Source of the DNA: Aeromicrobium sp. CnD17-E
Lineage (GTDB): Bacteria > Actinomycetota > Actinomycetes > Propionibacteriales > Nocardioidaceae
Length of the DNA stretch: 34,033 bases
Assembly (NCBI RefSeq): GCF_024124745.1
Contig: NZ_JAMXRU010000022.1
Coordinates: forward strand, 1-34,033
Reading direction: 5' to 3'
Shown: positions 8,003-17,489 of the stretch, piece by piece
Layout of the letters: each line of letters starts with the position of its first letter
Numbering within the stretch: position 1 is the stretch's first letter
Translations under genes and position numbers: made by a program
Notes under the pieces: model-generated
What the model was told of the DNA's origin: nothing
Databases searched by the model: none
The model's input: the letters and a program-made list of their open reading frames with translations, nothing else

Positions 8003-10704
8003 CAGGCCAGCGTATCCCTGCTGGGGGTGCTGAGTCGCCGCACGTACCGCTCCTCGCGCCGGTCGGTGGCGGGCACGATCTTGGCGCGCGCGCTGAGTGC
8101 CGTGAGCCCGCCCTCGTGGACCAGCACCGGCTCGAGGTCGAGCTCGGCCACCTCGGGGAGGTCGTCCTTAAGGGCCGCCAGGCGCAGGATGACGTCCTGG
8201 ATGGCGGCGGTGTCGACCGGCTCCGACCCGCGGTACCCGTACAGCAGGGGTGCCGACCGCAGGTCCTGGATCATCGACTCCGCGTCGACGTCGGTGAGCG
8301 GCGGGATGCCGTAGGCGCGGTCGCCGAGCAGCTCGCTCGACGCGCCGGCCAGGCCGAACGACACGAGCGGGCCGAAGAGGGCGTCCTCGGTGACCGTGAA
8401 CGACAGCGGGATGCCCGCGGGCGCCGACCGCTGCACGAAGAACCGCGTGTCGGCGCGCATGCCGGGCCAGGAGGTCAGCTGGTCCCACGCCTCGGTCATG
8501 TCCTGGCGGTCCTGGATGTTGCGCCAGACGTGCGCGAGGTCGGGGCGCGCCCGCAGGTGCTCGCTGCCGGCCTTGAGGACGACGTCCCAGCCCAGCTGCT
8601 CGGCCGCGGCGATGGCCTCCTCCGGGTCGTGCACGTTGATCCACGTCCAGAGGTCGATGCCGTAGCAGGCGAGCAGCGCGTGCACCTGCTCCGTCGACAG
8701 GATCGCGCCCCGCGGTGCGTGCGAGAGGACGTCGCGCACGAGCGCACGGGCGTCGCCCGTGCGGATGTCGGTGTGCGCCCGGAACTCGCCGTGGTCACGG
8801 GCGGCCCACTCGGCGTACGTGACCACGCGGGCCAGGGCGCGGACCGCCGACTCCGGGGCCGGGTACGACGGGACCGAGCCGCGTCCGGCCGAGCCGCCCT
8901 GCACGTCGGGGACGCGCAGCAGCTCGGGGATGCCCTCGGTGCCGAGGAACGTCGACACGATCGGCTTGTCGGACTGCTCCCCGATCGACGCCAGCACGTT
9001 CGCGACCTCCTCGCCGGAGGTGTTGAGCGGCGGGATGTAGACCACCATGAGCGCGTCGATGTCGTCGGACGCGAGCGCCGTCTCGATCGCGACCTCGAAG
9101 TCGTCCGCGCCGGCGTCGGCACCGAGCGGCACGGAGTCGGCGACCTGCAGGCCGGTGGCGGTGGCCGCGTCGGCGACCAGCAGCCCCATGGCGTCGGAGT
9201 TGCCGACGACGCAGATCCGGTTGCCACGCGGCAGCGGCTGGTGCGCGACGAGCTGCCCGACGTCGAACATCTCCTCGAGCGTGTCGACCTGCACGACGCC
9301 CGCTTGGCGGAACATGGCGTCGACGGCCGCCTGCGGCGCGGTGCTGCGCTTGACGGCGTGGCCGACCGGGACGCCCTGCGTCGAGCGACCCGACTTCACG
9401 GCGACGACCGGCTTGGACTCCGAGACGCGGCGCGCGATGCGCGAGAACTTGCGCGGGTTGCCGATGGACTCGAGGTAGAGCAGCACGACCTCGGTGTCGT
9501 CGTCCTCCTGCCAGTACTGGAGGAGGTCGTTGCCGGAGACGTCGGCGCGGTTGCCGGCGGAGACGAAGGTCGAGAGACCGAGGCCGCGGCGCGACACCGA
9601 CTCCAGGATCGCCGTGCCCAGCGCACCGGACTGGCAGAAGAAGCCGACGCGACCCTGTGGGGGCATGGCGGTGGAGAGCGAGGCGTTCAGCTGGACCGCC
9701 GGCGCGGTGTTGATGACGCCGAGGCAGTTGGGGCCGACGAGGCGCAGGCCGTAGGAGCGGGACAGGTCGAGCAGGGTGCGCTGGCGCTGGCGGCCCTCCG
9801 GGCCCTCCTCGGCGAAGCCGGCCGAGATGACGACGAGCCCGTGCACGCCCTTGGCGGCGCAGTCGAGCACGACGTCGTTGACCGACTCGGCCGGCACGGC
9901 CACGATCGCGAGGTCGACCTCGTGCGGGATGTCCTTGACGCTCTTGAACGCCGGCAGCCCCGACACGGCCTCGGCCTGGCTGTTCACGGCGTACACGCTG
10001 CCCTGGTAGTCCCCCAGCACGAGGTTGCGCACGATGGTCTGGCCGATCGAGCGCTGGCGGCGGCTCGCGCCGACCACGGCGATGCTGCGCGCGGCGAAGA
10101 TGCGCTCGATCGAGGCCGCCTCGGCGCGCTGCTCGCGCGAGCGCATCACGCCCACGGCGGAGTCGGTGGGGTCGATGCGGAACGAGAGCTGCTGCACGCC
10201 GTCCTCGACGACGCCCTCGACGGAGTAGCCCATCTCGCGGAAGACCTGCAGCATGCGGTTGTTGCTCGGCAGCACGTCGGCCGTGAACCGCTTGATGCCG
10301 CGCTCGCGGCCTGCCTGGGCGAGGTGCTCGAGGAGCAGCTGCCCGACCCCGCGGCCCTGGTGCGCGTCCTCGACCAGGAACGCGACCTCGGCCTCGTCGT
10401 CGCTGGTGGCGTCGTAGCGTCCGACCCCGATGATGTCGTCGTGCAGCGTGAGCACGAACGCGACGCGACGGTCGAGGTCGACGTGGGTGAACCGCTCGAC
10501 GTCGCGCGCGGACAGCGTCGGGTACGGCGCGAAGAAGCGGTAGTACTTGGACTCGTCGGAGACCCGGGAGTAGAAGGCGACGAACGCGTCGGTGTCCTCG
10601 GGCGTGATCGGCCGCAGCTGCGCGACCCGACCGTCCTTAAGGAGCACGTCCGCCTCCCACACCCGGGCGCGCTCGGCGGGCGGATTCGGGGCCTCGGACG
10701 TCAC
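8002..10704 (-). CDS. GNAT / NDP-forming acyl-CoA synthetase fusion (Pat-like protein acyltransferase)
   Basis: This 900-residue fusion has an N-terminal GNAT acetyltransferase (about residues 25-178, with acetyl-CoA loop QGRGVG at 116-121 and Glu106 as possible base). An ADP-forming acyl-CoA synthetase-like part follows: CoA-binding Rossmann fold from about 200 (IAVVGASRR), GPNCLG at 324-329, CQSGALG at 357-363, and a C-terminal ATP-grasp domain (about 665-885). Pat/Pka lysine acetyltransferases that switch off acetyl-CoA synthetase share these domains. Having GNAT first is the reversed order reported for some actinobacterial enzymes. His449 (VGHAVKRS) sits where the ligase phosphohistidine would be, but the glycine/alanine context is changed, so ligase activity is uncertain. 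The GTG start is set by TAGGTT six bases upstream. First gene of the operon. Confidence 0.88.
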   Translation of the reverse strand: MTSEAPNPPAERARVWEADVLLKDGRVAQLRPITPEDTDAFVAFYSRVSDESKYYRFFAPYPTLSARDVERFTHVDLDRRVAFVLTLHDDIIGVGRYDATSDDEAEVAFLVEDAHQGRGVGQLLLEHLAQAGRERGIKRFTADVLPSNNRMLQVFREMGYSVEGVVEDGVQQLSFRIDPTDSAVGVMRSREQRAEAASIERIFAARSIAVVGASRRQRSIGQTIVRNLVLGDYQGSVYAVNSQAEAVSGLPAFKSVKDIPHEVDLAIVAVPAESVNDVVLDCAAKGVHGLVVISAGFAEEGPEGRQRQRTLLDLSRSYGLRLVGPNCLGVINTAPAVQLNASLSTAMPPQGRVGFFCQSGALGTAILESVSRRGLGLSTFVSAGNRADVSGNDLLQYWQEDDDTEVVLLYLESIGNPRKFSRIARRVSESKPVVAVKSGRSTQGVPVGHAVKRSTAPQAAVDAMFRQAGVVQVDTLEEMFDVGQLVAHQPLPRGNRICVVGNSDAMGLLVADAATATGLQVADSVPLGADAGADDFEVAIETALASDDIDALMVVYIPPLNTSGEEVANVLASIGEQSDKPIVSTFLGTEGIPELLRVPDVQGGSAGRGSVPSYPAPESAVRALARVVTYAEWAARDHGEFRAHTDIRTGDARALVRDVLSHAPRGAILSTEQVHALLACYGIDLWTWINVHDPEEAIAAAEQLGWDVVLKAGSEHLRARPDLAHVWRNIQDRQDMTEAWDQLTSWPGMRADTRFFVQRSAPAGIPLSFTVTEDALFGPLVSFGLAGASSELLGDRAYGIPPLTDVDAESMIQDLRSAPLLYGYRGSEPVDTAAIQDVILRLAALKDDLPEVAELDLEPVLVHEGGLTALSARAKIVPATDRREERYVRRLSTPSRDTLA

Positions 10705-10710
10705 GGCCCC

Positions 10711-10716
10711 AACCTA
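10711..10716 (-). promoter_or_regulatory. Leaderless promoter -10 (TAGGTT) of the GNAT/acyl-CoA synthetase operon
   Basis: On the minus strand TAGGTT (10716-10711) precedes the GTG at 10704 by exactly six bases. It would drive the four-gene operon down to tdk. On the opposite strand of the same 171-base gap, GAGAAT at 10812-10817 is a weak candidate -10 for parC. Confidence 0.55.
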
Positions 10717-10875
10717 CCGCCCTCGCGGACGCCCGGTGGCGAGGGAGCGGCGTGGGCGGGGCCACGGGCACCCTGGCGGCGTGGCGCCTGCGCCCGCGAC
10801 GCGGCGACCGGGAGAATCAGGAGGTCACGCCCAGCCGCCCACCGTCGGCGACCCCCGTGAGCCAAGAGAGGATCC

Positions 10876-13344
10876 ATGGCCCGCAGCAGCACCCCGAGCC
10901 CCCCTGAGGAGTTCGACGAGCACATCATCGACACCGACATCACGGACGAGATGAATGCCAGCTACATCGAGTACGCGTACTCGGTGATCTACTCGCGGGC
11001 CATCCCCGACGCGCGCGACGGCCTCAAGCCCGTGCAGCGCCGCACGCTCTTCACGATGGACGACATGGGCCTGCGCAGCGACCGCGGCCACGTCAAGAGC
11101 GCCCGCGTCGTCGGTGAGGTCATGGGTCGGCTCCACCCGCACGGCGACGGCGCGATCTACGACGCCCTCGTGCGGCTCGTGCAGTCGTGGTCGATGCGGT
11201 TGCCCCTCGTCGACGGGCACGGCAACTTCGGCTCGCCGGACGACCCGCCGGCCGCGATGCGTTACACCGAGTGCCGCATGGACGCCGCTGCGGAGGCGAT
11301 GACCGCCTCGATCGACGAGGACACCGTCGACTTCCGCCCCAACTACGACGGCCGCGAGCTCGAGCCGAGCGTCCTGCCGGCGTCGCTGCCGAACCTGCTC
11401 GTCAACGGAGCGTCCGGGATCGCCGTCGGCATGGCCACCAACATCGCGCCGCACAACCTCGTCGAGGTCGTGCAGGCCCTGCGCCACCTGATCGAGCACC
11501 CGGACGCCGACCTCGACGACCTGATGCGGTTCGTGCCCGGGCCCGATCTGCCCACCGGCGGCAAGATCGTCGGCCTCGACGGCATCCGCGACGCCTACGC
11601 GACCGGCAACGGCTCGTTCCGCATGCGTGCGACCACCCGGATCGAGAACATCACGCCGCGCCGCAAGGGCATCGTCGTCACCGAGCTGCCCTACAACGTC
11701 GGCACGGAGAAGGTCGTCGAAGCGATCAAGAAGCTCGTGCAGGCCAAGAAGCTGCAGGGCATCTCCGACATCAAGAACCTGACCGACCGCCACAAGGGCC
11801 TGCACCTCGTCATCGAGGTGAAGAACGGCATCGTGCCCGAGGCGCTGCTCGAGCAGCTCTTCAAGCAGACGCCGATGGAGTCCTCGTTCTCGATCAACGC
11901 AGTGGCCCTCGTCGACGGGCAGCCCCGCACCCTGGGCCTCAAGCAGATGCTCGAGGTCTACCTCGGCCACCGGTTCCAGGTCGTGCGCCGGCGCAGCGAG
12001 TTCCGCCGGGCGAAGGCGGCCGACCGGCTGCACCTCGTCGAGGGCCTGCTCGTGGCGATCGTCGACATCGACGAGGTCATCCAGCTCGTCCGCAGCAGCG
12101 ACAACCGCGGTGAGGCCCGTACCCGCCTGATGGGCGTGTTCGACCTCAGCGAGGCGCAGGCCGACTTCATCCTCGACCGGACGCTCGGCAGCCTCACCCG
12201 CTTCTCCCGCCTGGAGCTGGAGAAGGAGGCCGACGAGCTGCGCGCCACCATCGAGCAGCTCGAGGAGATCCTCGGCGACGACACCGTCCTGCGCGGCGTC
12301 GTCTCCGACGAGCTCGCCGAGGTCGCCCAGAGCTTCGGCACGCCGCGTCGCACCGTCCTCCTGGAGTCCGCGGGCCAGACCGTCACCGCCACGGCGTCGC
12401 TCGAGGTCGCCGACGACCCGTGCTTCGTGCTGCTGTCGGCGACCGGGCTGCTGGCCCGCACCACCGACGCGACACCCTTCGGCGACGTCGGGAACCGCGC
12501 GAAGCACGACGTGATCGTCTCCGCGGTCGCCACGACGGCGCGCGGGCAGGTCGGCCTCGTGACGCAGGACGGCGTGGTCCACCGGCTCGACGTCCTCGAC
12601 ATCCCCGCGCTGCCGCCGACCGCGTCGGCCCCGCACGTGCAGGGCGGGATCCCGCTCCGCGAGCTGCTGTCCACCCCTGCCGCGCCGGTAACCCTGATGT
12701 CGCTGTCCGACGACGGCCCGGGGATCGCCCTGGGCACCCGCGCGGGCGTCGTCAAGCGCGTCAAGCCCGACCACGTGCTCAGCCGCGACGCGTGGGAGGT
12801 CGTCAGCCTCGCCGACGGCGACGTCGTGGTCGGGGCCGCGCCGCTCGCGACGGGCGAGGAGCAGCTGGTCTTCGTCACGTCCGACGCGCAGCTCCTGCGC
12901 TTCGACGCCGGGCTGGTGCGACCCCAGGGACGCGGCGGCGGTGGCGTCGCGGGCGTCAAGGTCGCGCCCGGACAACGCGTGGTCGGCTTCGGCGTCGTCA
13001 GCGACGTCGACGGCGCGCACGTCCTCACCATCGCCGGCTCCGGCGACGCCCTGCCCGGGACCCAGACGGGCGCAGCCAAGGTCACCCCCCTCTCGGCCTT
13101 CCCGGCGAAGGGGCGCGCGACCGGAGGGGTGCGCTGCCAGCGTCTCCTCAAGGGCGAGGACGGGCTGATCCTGGCCTGGGTCGGCGACGGCCTCCCGCTC
13201 GCATGCGCCACCAGCGGATCGCCCGTCGACCTGCCGGCGGTGGACCCGCGCCGTGACGGGTCCGGCGTGCCCGTGGCCCAGCCCGTGCTGGCCGCCGCGT
13301 CGCCCGCGGCACACCTGCCGGGACTCCAGGTCGTGCGAGACTGA
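10876..13344 (+). CDS. parC: Type IIA DNA topoisomerase subunit A (ParC-like second GyrA paralogue)
   Basis: This 822-residue protein is the DNA cleavage/religation subunit of a type IIA topoisomerase. It has the winged-helix core, [14 protein letters not shown] (88-100), and the catalytic Arg129-Tyr130 in AAMRYTE. A tower/coiled coil follows ([21 protein letters not shown]), then a C-terminal beta-pinwheel. I see no canonical GyrA-box (QRRGGKG), only a degenerate glycine-rich RPQGRGGGG. This fits a decatenating topoisomerase IV-like enzyme better than DNA gyrase. Its partner is probably the ParE-like gene at 18323-20377. The quinolone-contact serine position is Gly92; the acidic Asp96 is kept. 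The ATG at 10876 has AGAGAGGA just upstream. The lipoprotein gene starts four bases after its stop. It could be annotated gyrA by similarity. Confidence 0.92.
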   Translation: MARSSTPSPPEEFDEHIIDTDITDEMNASYIEYAYSVIYSRAIPDARDGLKPVQRRTLFTMDDMGLRSDRGHVKSARVVGEVMGRLHPHGDGAIYDALVRLVQSWSMRLPLVDGHGNFGSPDDPPAAMRYTECRMDAAAEAMTASIDEDTVDFRPNYDGRELEPSVLPASLPNLLVNGASGIAVGMATNIAPHNLVEVVQALRHLIEHPDADLDDLMRFVPGPDLPTGGKIVGLDGIRDAYATGNGSFRMRATTRIENITPRRKGIVVTELPYNVGTEKVVEAIKKLVQAKKLQGISDIKNLTDRHKGLHLVIEVKNGIVPEALLEQLFKQTPMESSFSINAVALVDGQPRTLGLKQMLEVYLGHRFQVVRRRSEFRRAKAADRLHLVEGLLVAIVDIDEVIQLVRSSDNRGEARTRLMGVFDLSEAQADFILDRTLGSLTRFSRLELEKEADELRATIEQLEEILGDDTVLRGVVSDELAEVAQSFGTPRRTVLLESAGQTVTATASLEVADDPCFVLLSATGLLARTTDATPFGDVGNRAKHDVIVSAVATTARGQVGLVTQDGVVHRLDVLDIPALPPTASAPHVQGGIPLRELLSTPAAPVTLMSLSDDGPGIALGTRAGVVKRVKPDHVLSRDAWEVVSLADGDVVVGAAPLATGEEQLVFVTSDAQLLRFDAGLVRPQGRGGGGVAGVKVAPGQRVVGFGVVSDVDGAHVLTIAGSGDALPGTQTGAAKVTPLSAFPAKGRATGGVRCQRLLKGEDGLILAWVGDGLPLACATSGSPVDLPAVDPRRDGSGVPVAQPVLAAASPAAHLPGLQVVRD

Positions 13345-13348
13345 CGGG

Positions 13349-14098
13349 GTGCGCCCTCTCACCCGAACCGCGTCCACGTCCCCGCTCCGGGCCGCCCTGC
13401 TGCCCGTCGCGCTCGTCCTCGCCGTGCTGCTCGCCGGCTGCACGGGCGGCGGTGACGACGGCGGCTCCACCGACACCGCTGCCGTGCAGAAGCGGCTCGA
13501 CGCGGCCAAGAAGACCATCGACGATGCCGAGACGGTCGACGTCTCGCTGACCACGTCGTCGGTTCCGGACGGCGTGTCGGGTCTGCTCTCCGCGAAGGGG
13601 AAGGGCAACCACTCCCCCGCCTTCGAGGGCGACGTGAAGGTCTCCTCCGGCGGTGCCACACTCACCGCGAAGGTGATCGCGGTGGACGGCACCGTCTACG
13701 CCGACACGGGTCTCACCCCGGGCTACCTCACGATCGACCCGGCGTCGCTCAAGGCACCCGACCCGGCGGGCCTCCTCGACCCCGACTCCGGCCTCACGAG
13801 CATCCTCGCCTCCACCGAGGACCTGAAGTCGGGCGACCAGTCCCGCGACGGCCGCGACGTGCTCACCTCCGTCACCGGCACGCTGCCCGGCTCGGTGGTG
13901 GCCGACATCATCCCGTCCGCGTCGCGGCAGGGGACGTTCGCGGTGACGTACCGGCTGACCGACGACGACGAGCTGCGTGACGCGAAGATGACCGGCCCGT
14001 TCTACGGCGAGGGCTCGAAGGTCACCTACACGGTCAGGCTCGCCACGTCGGACGAGCCGGTCGAGATCACGGCCCCTGCCGCGACCGGCGGCCGCTGA
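13349..14098 (+). CDS. LprG-like lipoprotein (LppX_LprAFG family)
   Basis: A 249-residue exported lipoprotein. The signal peptide (basic MRPLTRT, hydrophobic 13-29) ends in lipobox LLAGC with Cys31 as the lipidated residue. A low-complexity acidic linker and an alpha/beta domain follow, with the family-type stretches AVDGTVYADTG, YLTIDPASLKAPDPAGLLDP and TGTLPGSVVADIIP. Mycobacterial LprG has a hydrophobic cavity that carries triacylated lipids and works with the neighbouring MFS exporter P55. Here the next gene is a P55 homologue three bases on, so the same role is inferred. The start is the GTG at 13349; the open frame begins earlier but inside parC. Confidence 0.85.
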   Translation: MRPLTRTASTSPLRAALLPVALVLAVLLAGCTGGGDDGGSTDTAAVQKRLDAAKKTIDDAETVDVSLTTSSVPDGVSGLLSAKGKGNHSPAFEGDVKVSSGGATLTAKVIAVDGTVYADTGLTPGYLTIDPASLKAPDPAGLLDPDSGLTSILASTEDLKSGDQSRDGRDVLTSVTGTLPGSVVADIIPSASRQGTFAVTYRLTDDDELRDAKMTGPFYGEGSKVTYTVRLATSDEPVEITAPAATGGR

Positions 14099-14101
14099 CC
14101 C

Positions 14102-15886
14102 GTGGCGGAGCCCGGCGACACCGGCACCGTGCGGCTGGCCTCACGCACCCTGCTCGGCCTCGCCGCGGTGGCCATCGCGTTCGCGGCGGCCGACACCTAC
14201 GTCGTCGTGCTCGCGCTGCCCGACATGATGTCGGCGAGCGGCCTCGACGTCGACGAGCTCCAGCGCGCGGCCCCGATCGTCTCGGGCTTCCTGCTCGGCT
14301 ACGTCGGGGTGCTGCCGCTCATCGGACGGATCTCCGACCTGCGCGGTCGGGTGCCGGTGCTGCTGGGGTCGCTGGTCGTCTTCGCCGTCGGGTCGCTGGT
14401 GACCGCCGCGGCGTACGACCTCGAGACCATCGTCGCGGGACGTCTGCTGCAGGGTGTCGGGGGCGGCGGGCTGATCCCCCCGACCCTCGCCCTGGTCGCC
14501 GACCTGTGGCCCCCGAAGCGGCGCGGTCTTCCTCTGGGGGTCGTGGGTGCCGTGCAGGAGCTGGGCAGCGTCCTCGGCCCGCTGTACGGCGCGGTGGTGC
14601 TGGCGTTCGGGTCGTGGCGCGACATCTTCTGGCTGAACGCCGCCGTCGGCCTGCTGCTCGCCGCGGTGATGCTGCGACTGCGCGACGCGGCCCCGGCCTC
14701 GGAGGATGGCGCGGCAGCCGACCGTGGCCGGCCCGACCTGCTCGGCGCCGGCCTCCTCGCCCTCTCCCTGCTCGGCCTGTCGCTCGTGATGCTGGAGCCC
14801 CAGCGGCTCGTCACCGGCGTCACCTCGGGCCTGGCCTTCCTGCCGGTCACCGGCGACTCGCGCTGGCTGACACCGGTCGCCCTGGTCACCTACGCGCTCG
14901 CGGCGCTCCTGCTGCTGCGACAGGCCACGGCCCGACGTCCACTCGTGCAGTGGCGCACCTGGGGCGAGGTCGCGCGCAGCACCGACCTGGTGGGCGCGGG
15001 TCTCCTCACGCTGGCACTCGCCGCCGTCATCGTCACCTTCGCCTCGGCCGAGCCCGAGTCCGGCGCGATCTCGCCCGCTGCTCCCTGGCTGCTGCCGGTG
15101 GCCGCGGTGGCCGCGGCGGGCTTCGCCTACCGGCAGCGGACCGCCGCCACGCCGCTCGTGCCGCGCGGAGCCCTGGCGGCCCGCCCCGCCTGGGGTGCCC
15201 TGGTGGTCTCGTTCGTGATCGGCGCCTCCCTCATCGCGGCGCTCGTCGACATCCCGTTCTTCGCACGCCTCACCGTCTACCGCGACTCCCAGCTCGACGC
15301 CGCGCTCGTGCTCGTCCGGTTCCTCGTGGCCCTGCCGGTCGGGGCCGTGCTGGGTGGCTGGCTGCTGCGTCGGGTGCCCGCCGCCTGGATCACCGCCGCG
15401 GCGATGCTCATGAGCGCGCTGGCCTTCCTGCACATGGCCACGTGGGACGCGCAGTCGCTCGCGAGCGGGTGGGAGACCCTCTCCCTGGTCGCGGCAGGTC
15501 TCGGGTTCGGCCTGGCGATCGCCCCGGTGAACGCGGTGCTGCTCGAGCACACCGGCGACGCGGTGCACGGGGTCGCGAGCGCCCTGCTCATCGTGGCGCG
15601 CATGGTGGGCATGCTGATCGGCATCTCCGCACTCACGACGGTCGGCCTGCGCGCCTTCTACGCGGCCTCGGAGAAGATCCCCCCGGCGTCCGAGGTCTGC
15701 TCGGGCGCCGTCCAGCTGTGCCGGGCCTACCGCGACGAGGTGCGCGACGCCGGGATCGCCCAGCTGCACGCGGTGTTCGTCGGGGCAGCCGTGTGCGCTG
15801 CGGTCGCAGCGATCCTCGCGCTGTGGTTGTTGCGTGAGGCACCTAACAGGCGGGCACGAAACACCGGCGGTAGGATGCCGGTGTGA
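14102..15886 (+). CDS. P55-like MFS exporter (Rv1410c family)
   Basis: A 594-residue, roughly 14-helix major facilitator transporter. Segments I recall as shared with mycobacterial P55 are DTYVVV in helix 1, LLGY then the motif A-like GRISDLRGR, QGVGGGGLIPPTLALVADLW, and QELGSVLGPLYG followed by WRDIFWLN. P55 with LprG moves triacylglyceride lipids from the inner membrane toward the cell envelope and affects drug tolerance. The GTG start at 14102 follows the lipoprotein stop by three bases, so the pair is co-translated. Its last codons contain the promoter hexamer of the carbonic anhydrase gene, and its stop overlaps that gene's start by four bases (GTGA). Confidence 0.88.
   Translation: MAEPGDTGTVRLASRTLLGLAAVAIAFAAADTYVVVLALPDMMSASGLDVDELQRAAPIVSGFLLGYVGVLPLIGRISDLRGRVPVLLGSLVVFAVGSLVTAAAYDLETIVAGRLLQGVGGGGLIPPTLALVADLWPPKRRGLPLGVVGAVQELGSVLGPLYGAVVLAFGSWRDIFWLNAAVGLLLAAVMLRLRDAAPASEDGAAADRGRPDLLGAGLLALSLLGLSLVMLEPQRLVTGVTSGLAFLPVTGDSRWLTPVALVTYALAALLLLRQATARRPLVQWRTWGEVARSTDLVGAGLLTLALAAVIVTFASAEPESGAISPAAPWLLPVAAVAAAGFAYRQRTAATPLVPRGALAARPAWGALVVSFVIGASLIAALVDIPFFARLTVYRDSQLDAALVLVRFLVALPVGAVLGGWLLRRVPAAWITAAAMLMSALAFLHMATWDAQSLASGWETLSLVAAGLGFGLAIAPVNAVLLEHTGDAVHGVASALLIVARMVGMLIGISALTTVGLRAFYAASEKIPPASEVCSGAVQLCRAYRDEVRDAGIAQLHAVFVGAAVCAAVAAILALWLLREAPNRRARNTGGRMPV
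15871..15876 (+). promoter_or_regulatory. Leaderless promoter -10 (TAGGAT) of the carbonic anhydrase gene
   Basis: TAGGAT lies inside the last codons of the MFS gene and six bases before the GTG at 15883. The carbonic anhydrase can therefore be made both by read-through coupling and from its own leaderless transcript. Confidence 0.6.
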
Positions 15887-16377
15887 CGGACTTCGACGAC
15901 CTTCTCGCAGCCAACCGGACCTTCGCCGACTCCTTCTCGCTCACCGGCTTCGACGGCATCGCACGTGCCGGCGTCGCCATGGTGACGTGCATGGACTCGC
16001 GCATCGACCCTCTCGGCATGATCGGTCTCCAGCCCGGAGACGCCAAGATCCTGCGCAACCCCGGCGGTCGCGTCAACGACCAGGAACTCGTGGCTCTGGT
16101 CCTCGGCTCGCACCTGCTGCAGGTGAAGCGCGTGCTCGTCGTCGAGCACACGCGCTGCGCGATGGCCTCCTCCACCGAGGAGCAGATCCACCAGAGAGTC
16201 TCCGACAGCACCGGCACCGACGCCACCTGGATGTCGATCGGGCCCATCTCGGACCAGAAGCGCCAGATCCGCGCCGACGTGCATCGCGTGACGTCGCACC
16301 CGCTCATCCCCGAGAGCGTCGAGGTCGGCGGCTTCATCTACGACGTCGACACCGGCCTGCTCGAGCAGGTCGTCTGA
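15883..16377 (+). CDS. Beta-carbonic anhydrase (short form)
   Basis: This 164-residue zinc enzyme interconverts CO2 and bicarbonate in the cytosol. The zinc ligands are Cys36 (in CMDSR), His89 and Cys92 (in EHTRCAM). The Asp38-Arg40 dyad of the CxDSR motif is intact, and GDAKILRNPGGRVND is the usual conserved loop. The length fits the short actinobacterial class typified by mycobacterial MtcA1. The typical HTDCG is HTRCA here, with the ligands unaffected. The GTG at 15883 overlaps the MFS stop and is also six bases after a TAGGAT hexamer. Converges on the DUF1707 gene; the 47 bases between hold only a weak 5-bp hairpin. Confidence 0.92.
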   Translation: MTDFDDLLAANRTFADSFSLTGFDGIARAGVAMVTCMDSRIDPLGMIGLQPGDAKILRNPGGRVNDQELVALVLGSHLLQVKRVLVVEHTRCAMASSTEEQIHQRVSDSTGTDATWMSIGPISDQKRQIRADVHRVTSHPLIPESVEVGGFIYDVDTGLLEQVV

Positions 16378-16424
16378 CGCGACCGCTGCCCTCGCGCCCG
16401 ACGGCACGGTGTCCGCGGCCGTGG

Positions 16425-17453
16425 TCAGTCGAGCCGGGTGCCGTCGAGGGTGAAGACGCCGCGCGTGGTCGTGGAGCCGTCGGTGACGTCGACGACCAGT
16501 CTCGGGTCGGCACCGCTCGTGACGACGTGCACCTGCACGTCCGGCGACGCGTCGGGTCCCACCTCGAGCAGCGTGGCCTCCACGACGTCCTGGACCACGG
16601 TCGGAGCCACGTCGGCCAGGTCGACGGGCGACGTCGCCGGGTCGAGCCTGGTCGGCTCGCCCAGCGGCTCCCACTCGACCCCTCTGAAGACCCACTGACG
16701 GGCGGTCGTGCCGTCGACGACCGTGGCGACGCCGCCGCCGTCGCGCACGTCGTACGTCGTGACGGTCGCCGTCCCGGCGTCGTCGTCGAGGTCCGCGACC
16801 TGCAGGTCCCACCACGTGGCGGCATCAGGCACCGTCACGCCGTCCTTCACGGTGTAGCCGTCGTCCGCGAGCCCGACGTCGTCGGAGGAGCCGGAGTCGA
16901 AGCCGCCGTCGAAGGACCGGGCGACCCCGAGGAACACGACGAGCGCGACGACGAGCGGGACGAGGAAGATCGCGATGACCGCGATGACGCCGCAGCCGAT
17001 CTTGCGCTCCGTCGTCCACCCGCCGCCGGCCCGCGGGCCGGACGCGCTTCCCGACACCGAGCCGCCGTAGGAGGGCGGCGCCCAGGTCGGCCCACCTCCG
17101 GTCGAGGCGGGCGGGGTCGTCTCGGCCGGCGGGGCCGCCCCGGGTGGCGGCGACGACGGTGTCGAGGGAGCCTGCCGGTTGCGCGGTGCGACCGGGTCCA
17201 GGTCCGTGACCGGGGGCGGCATCCCGAAGGGCGGCGCGGCCAGGTCCGGTGAGGTCGTCGTCGACGGGCGGCTCTCAAGGTCGCGCAGGACCATCGCGAG
17301 GTCGCCCTTGGTGGACGCGGCGTCGATCTGCTCGAGGCGCAGGGTCCGGTCGGCTGCCGTGATGCGACCCTCCGCGTACGCCTCGTCCACCATCCGGCGT
17401 GCCCGCCGACGGTCGCCGCGGCCGGCGCCGCTCGGGTCGCTGATGTCGCTCAC
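16425..17453 (-). CDS. DUF1707 (SHOCT-like) single-pass membrane protein
   Basis: A 342-residue protein with an N-terminal DUF1707 domain (about residues 9-60, RRRARRMVDEAYAEGRITAADRTLRLEQIDAA). A proline/serine/glycine-rich linker (65-147) leads to one transmembrane helix (about 153-177), then a roughly 160-residue beta-rich domain predicted outside the cell. DUF1707 is a short helical domain of unknown function at the N-terminus of many actinobacterial membrane proteins. The topology (cytosolic DUF1707, external C-terminal domain) suggests a sensory or envelope role, which is inference only. The GTG start at 17453 is preceded by TACGCT with exactly six bases between, and no Shine-Dalgarno sequence. 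Confidence 0.75.
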   Translation of the reverse strand: MSDISDPSGAGRGDRRRARRMVDEAYAEGRITAADRTLRLEQIDAASTKGDLAMVLRDLESRPSTTTSPDLAAPPFGMPPPVTDLDPVAPRNRQAPSTPSSPPPGAAPPAETTPPASTGGGPTWAPPSYGGSVSGSASGPRAGGGWTTERKIGCGVIAVIAIFLVPLVVALVVFLGVARSFDGGFDSGSSDDVGLADDGYTVKDGVTVPDAATWWDLQVADLDDDAGTATVTTYDVRDGGGVATVVDGTTARQWVFRGVEWEPLGEPTRLDPATSPVDLADVAPTVVQDVVEATLLEVGPDASPDVQVHVVTSGADPRLVVDVTDGSTTTRGVFTLDGTRLD

Positions 17454-17459
17454 GGCGGC

Positions 17460-17465
17460 AGCGTA
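17460..17465 (-). promoter_or_regulatory. Leaderless promoter -10 (TACGCT) of the DUF1707 gene
   Basis: On the minus strand TACGCT (17465-17460) is followed by six bases and the GTG at 17453. The C tract at 17490-17510 begins about 25 bases upstream of this box, so it overlaps the expected -35 area. Confidence 0.55.
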
Positions 17466-17489
17466 GCGGCGGGGGCGGGAATCATTGGG

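Noticed and set aside
16378..16424. Hairpin between the carbonic anhydrase and DUF1707 genes
   Set aside because: Only a 5-bp stem (CACGG/CCGTG) with a nine-base loop; too weak to call a terminator.
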